A stretch of 64,000 bases of DNA from DT-111 sp965263225 (GTDB lineage Bacteria; Bacteroidota; Bacteroidia; Chitinophagales; Saprospiraceae). Of the stretch, positions 63,400-64,000 are shown in pieces. The notes below the pieces were generated by a model. That model saw nothing but the letters and a program-made list of their open reading frames with translations, did no database searches and was not told the origin of the DNA. Each line of letters opens with the position of its first letter. Positions within the stretch are counted from its first letter, which is position 1. The translations under genes were made by a program, and so were the position numbers. Where the stretch lies: positions 682,001 to 746,000 of the forward strand of contig CBDHHG010000001.1 of the NCBI GenBank assembly GCA_965263225.1. The letters are read 5' to 3'.

Positions 63400-64000
63400 A
63401 CGCGTAGACCTTCTGCCACAACTGAAGGCGCAGTTAGTAAAACTATCGGGGTTTACAATCGTTTTTGGATTCATTAAGCTCAATGCTTTTACAGCGGCGC
63501 TCTTTCTTTCCAACTTCATAGATGACACGGCAGATTACGGTCTCTTTGAATACGCCTTATCCATAGGGCTGATCATAGCTATCCCCCTGAACTGTGGCCT
63601 GCAGGGAGCCTACCCTTTTTTCAACTTGAAATCCAAACGGGAAGGTTTTAAATCTGCCTTTTACTTCCATTCCTTGACGATCAGCAGCATCCTGGGCACC
63701 TGTTTCTTGATCAACCAGTTTGTGTATACTTTAATGCCAGATAAGCTGGCCTTTGCGCTCTTGATCGGAGGGATCATAGCCATGCAGGTGATGCTATCTT
63801 CCATTTTGAAGTCACATGAGAAGATCTTTCCAGCGGTATTCTTGGATGGAGGACTATTTCTAGTGCTGAATCTATATAATTTATGGTTGTATTCCTCTGG
63901 GACTACACTGGATTTCGCGGTCTTGGAGTTGATTTTTGGCATCTATCTGATGTTCCTTTTCGGCTTGCACGCCTATCGATTCCTACAGACTAGAAATGAC
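63380..64000 (+). CDS. Polysaccharide flippase-like membrane protein (3' end outside window)
   Basis: The open frame begins at the ATG at 63380, inside the acyltransferase gene (20-base overlap), and runs past the window end; 207 codons are visible. It is strongly hydrophobic: helices near 20-45, 55-75, 90-115, 122-140, 150-170 and 180-200. The start (VKLSGFTIVFGFIKLNAFTAALFLSNFID) and spacing resemble Wzx/MATE-type O-antigen flippases, which move lipid-linked sugar units across the inner membrane. The assignment is from composition and context, not from a unique motif. Confidence 0.75.
   Translation, partial: MKKLSIKRVDLLPQLKAQLVKLSGFTIVFGFIKLNAFTAALFLSNFIDDTADYGLFEYALSIGLIIAIPLNCGLQGAYPFFNLKSKREGFKSAFYFHSLTISSILGTCFLINQFVYTLMPDKLAFALLIGGIIAMQVMLSSILKSHEKIFPAVFLDGGLFLVLNLYNLWLYSSGTTLDFAVLELIFGIYLMFLFGLHAYRFLQTRND

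Overview
The window is chromosomal DNA of a Bacteroidota member, most likely of the Saprospiria (Lewinella, Haliscomenobacter or Phaeodactylibacter-like). The evidence is a PorQ-type protein of the type IX secretion system, membrane-anchored AraC regulators, two ECF sigma factor modules with anti-sigma-like partners, FtsX-type permeases with the Bacteroidota 'permease prefix' domain, a DUF4292 lipoprotein, the TAnnTTTG/TTTG promoter type, and a scarcity of strong Shine-Dalgarno sequences. It is mostly ordinary housekeeping and envelope DNA. I see no rRNA, tRNA, CRISPR array, prophage or complete insertion sequence. One palindromic MITE-like element is present.

Layout: 1-2069 (minus) holds a lipoprotein and the start of a large fibronectin-type secreted protein. 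2319-6223 holds secA and a DinB-fold protein. 6520-14778 is one transcription unit: a PadR regulator followed by three tandem, translationally coupled, large prefix-domain MacB/FtsX permeases with no ATPase gene beside them. 14931-18824 holds an alpha/beta hydrolase, a LytS/LytR-type two-component pair, the palindromic element and a DUF1648 membrane protein. 18842-22037 (minus) holds porQ, a MORN-type lipoprotein and UDP-glucose dehydrogenase. 22407-26586 holds a membrane patatin, an OmpA-domain lipoprotein and a coiled-coil membrane protein. 26856-29414 holds a TetR regulator and an ECF sigma factor with a membrane partner. 29725-31760 (minus) holds an ATP-grasp protein and a CrtA-like protein. 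31994-37142 holds a class III adenylate cyclase, uvrB, a chimeric small ORF and a YwqG protein.

37403-39794 is a second ECF sigma / anti-sigma-like / adhesin-like operon. 40048-44204 holds a beta-CASP nuclease, an AraC regulator and a secreted peptidase-like hydrolase. 44285-46639 (minus) holds an SDR enzyme, a Crp/Fnr regulator and an orphan protein that may be a dead DEDDh nuclease. 46815-52905 (minus) is a tight five-gene operon: TPR protein, DUF4292 lipoprotein, EnvC-like amidase activator, HflX and M29 aminopeptidase. 53043-57832 holds core metabolism (pyk, acpP, fabF, rnc). 57908-64000 holds a SWIM protein and the edge of an exopolysaccharide locus: Wzz-like protein, asparagine-synthase-like protein, hexapeptide acyltransferase and a truncated flippase.

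The envelope theme recurs: Sec export, T9SS, lipoproteins, cell-wall hydrolase control, sugar nucleotide supply (Ugd) and polysaccharide assembly. The items most worth a second look are the imperfect 166-bp palindrome at 18136-18301, the PadR plus triple orphan permease operon, the degenerate exonuclease-like protein at 45914-46639, the sigma-factor partner that seems to combine an inner-membrane anchor with an outer-membrane barrel (27464-28876), and the terminator plus operator-like palindrome between acpP and fabF.
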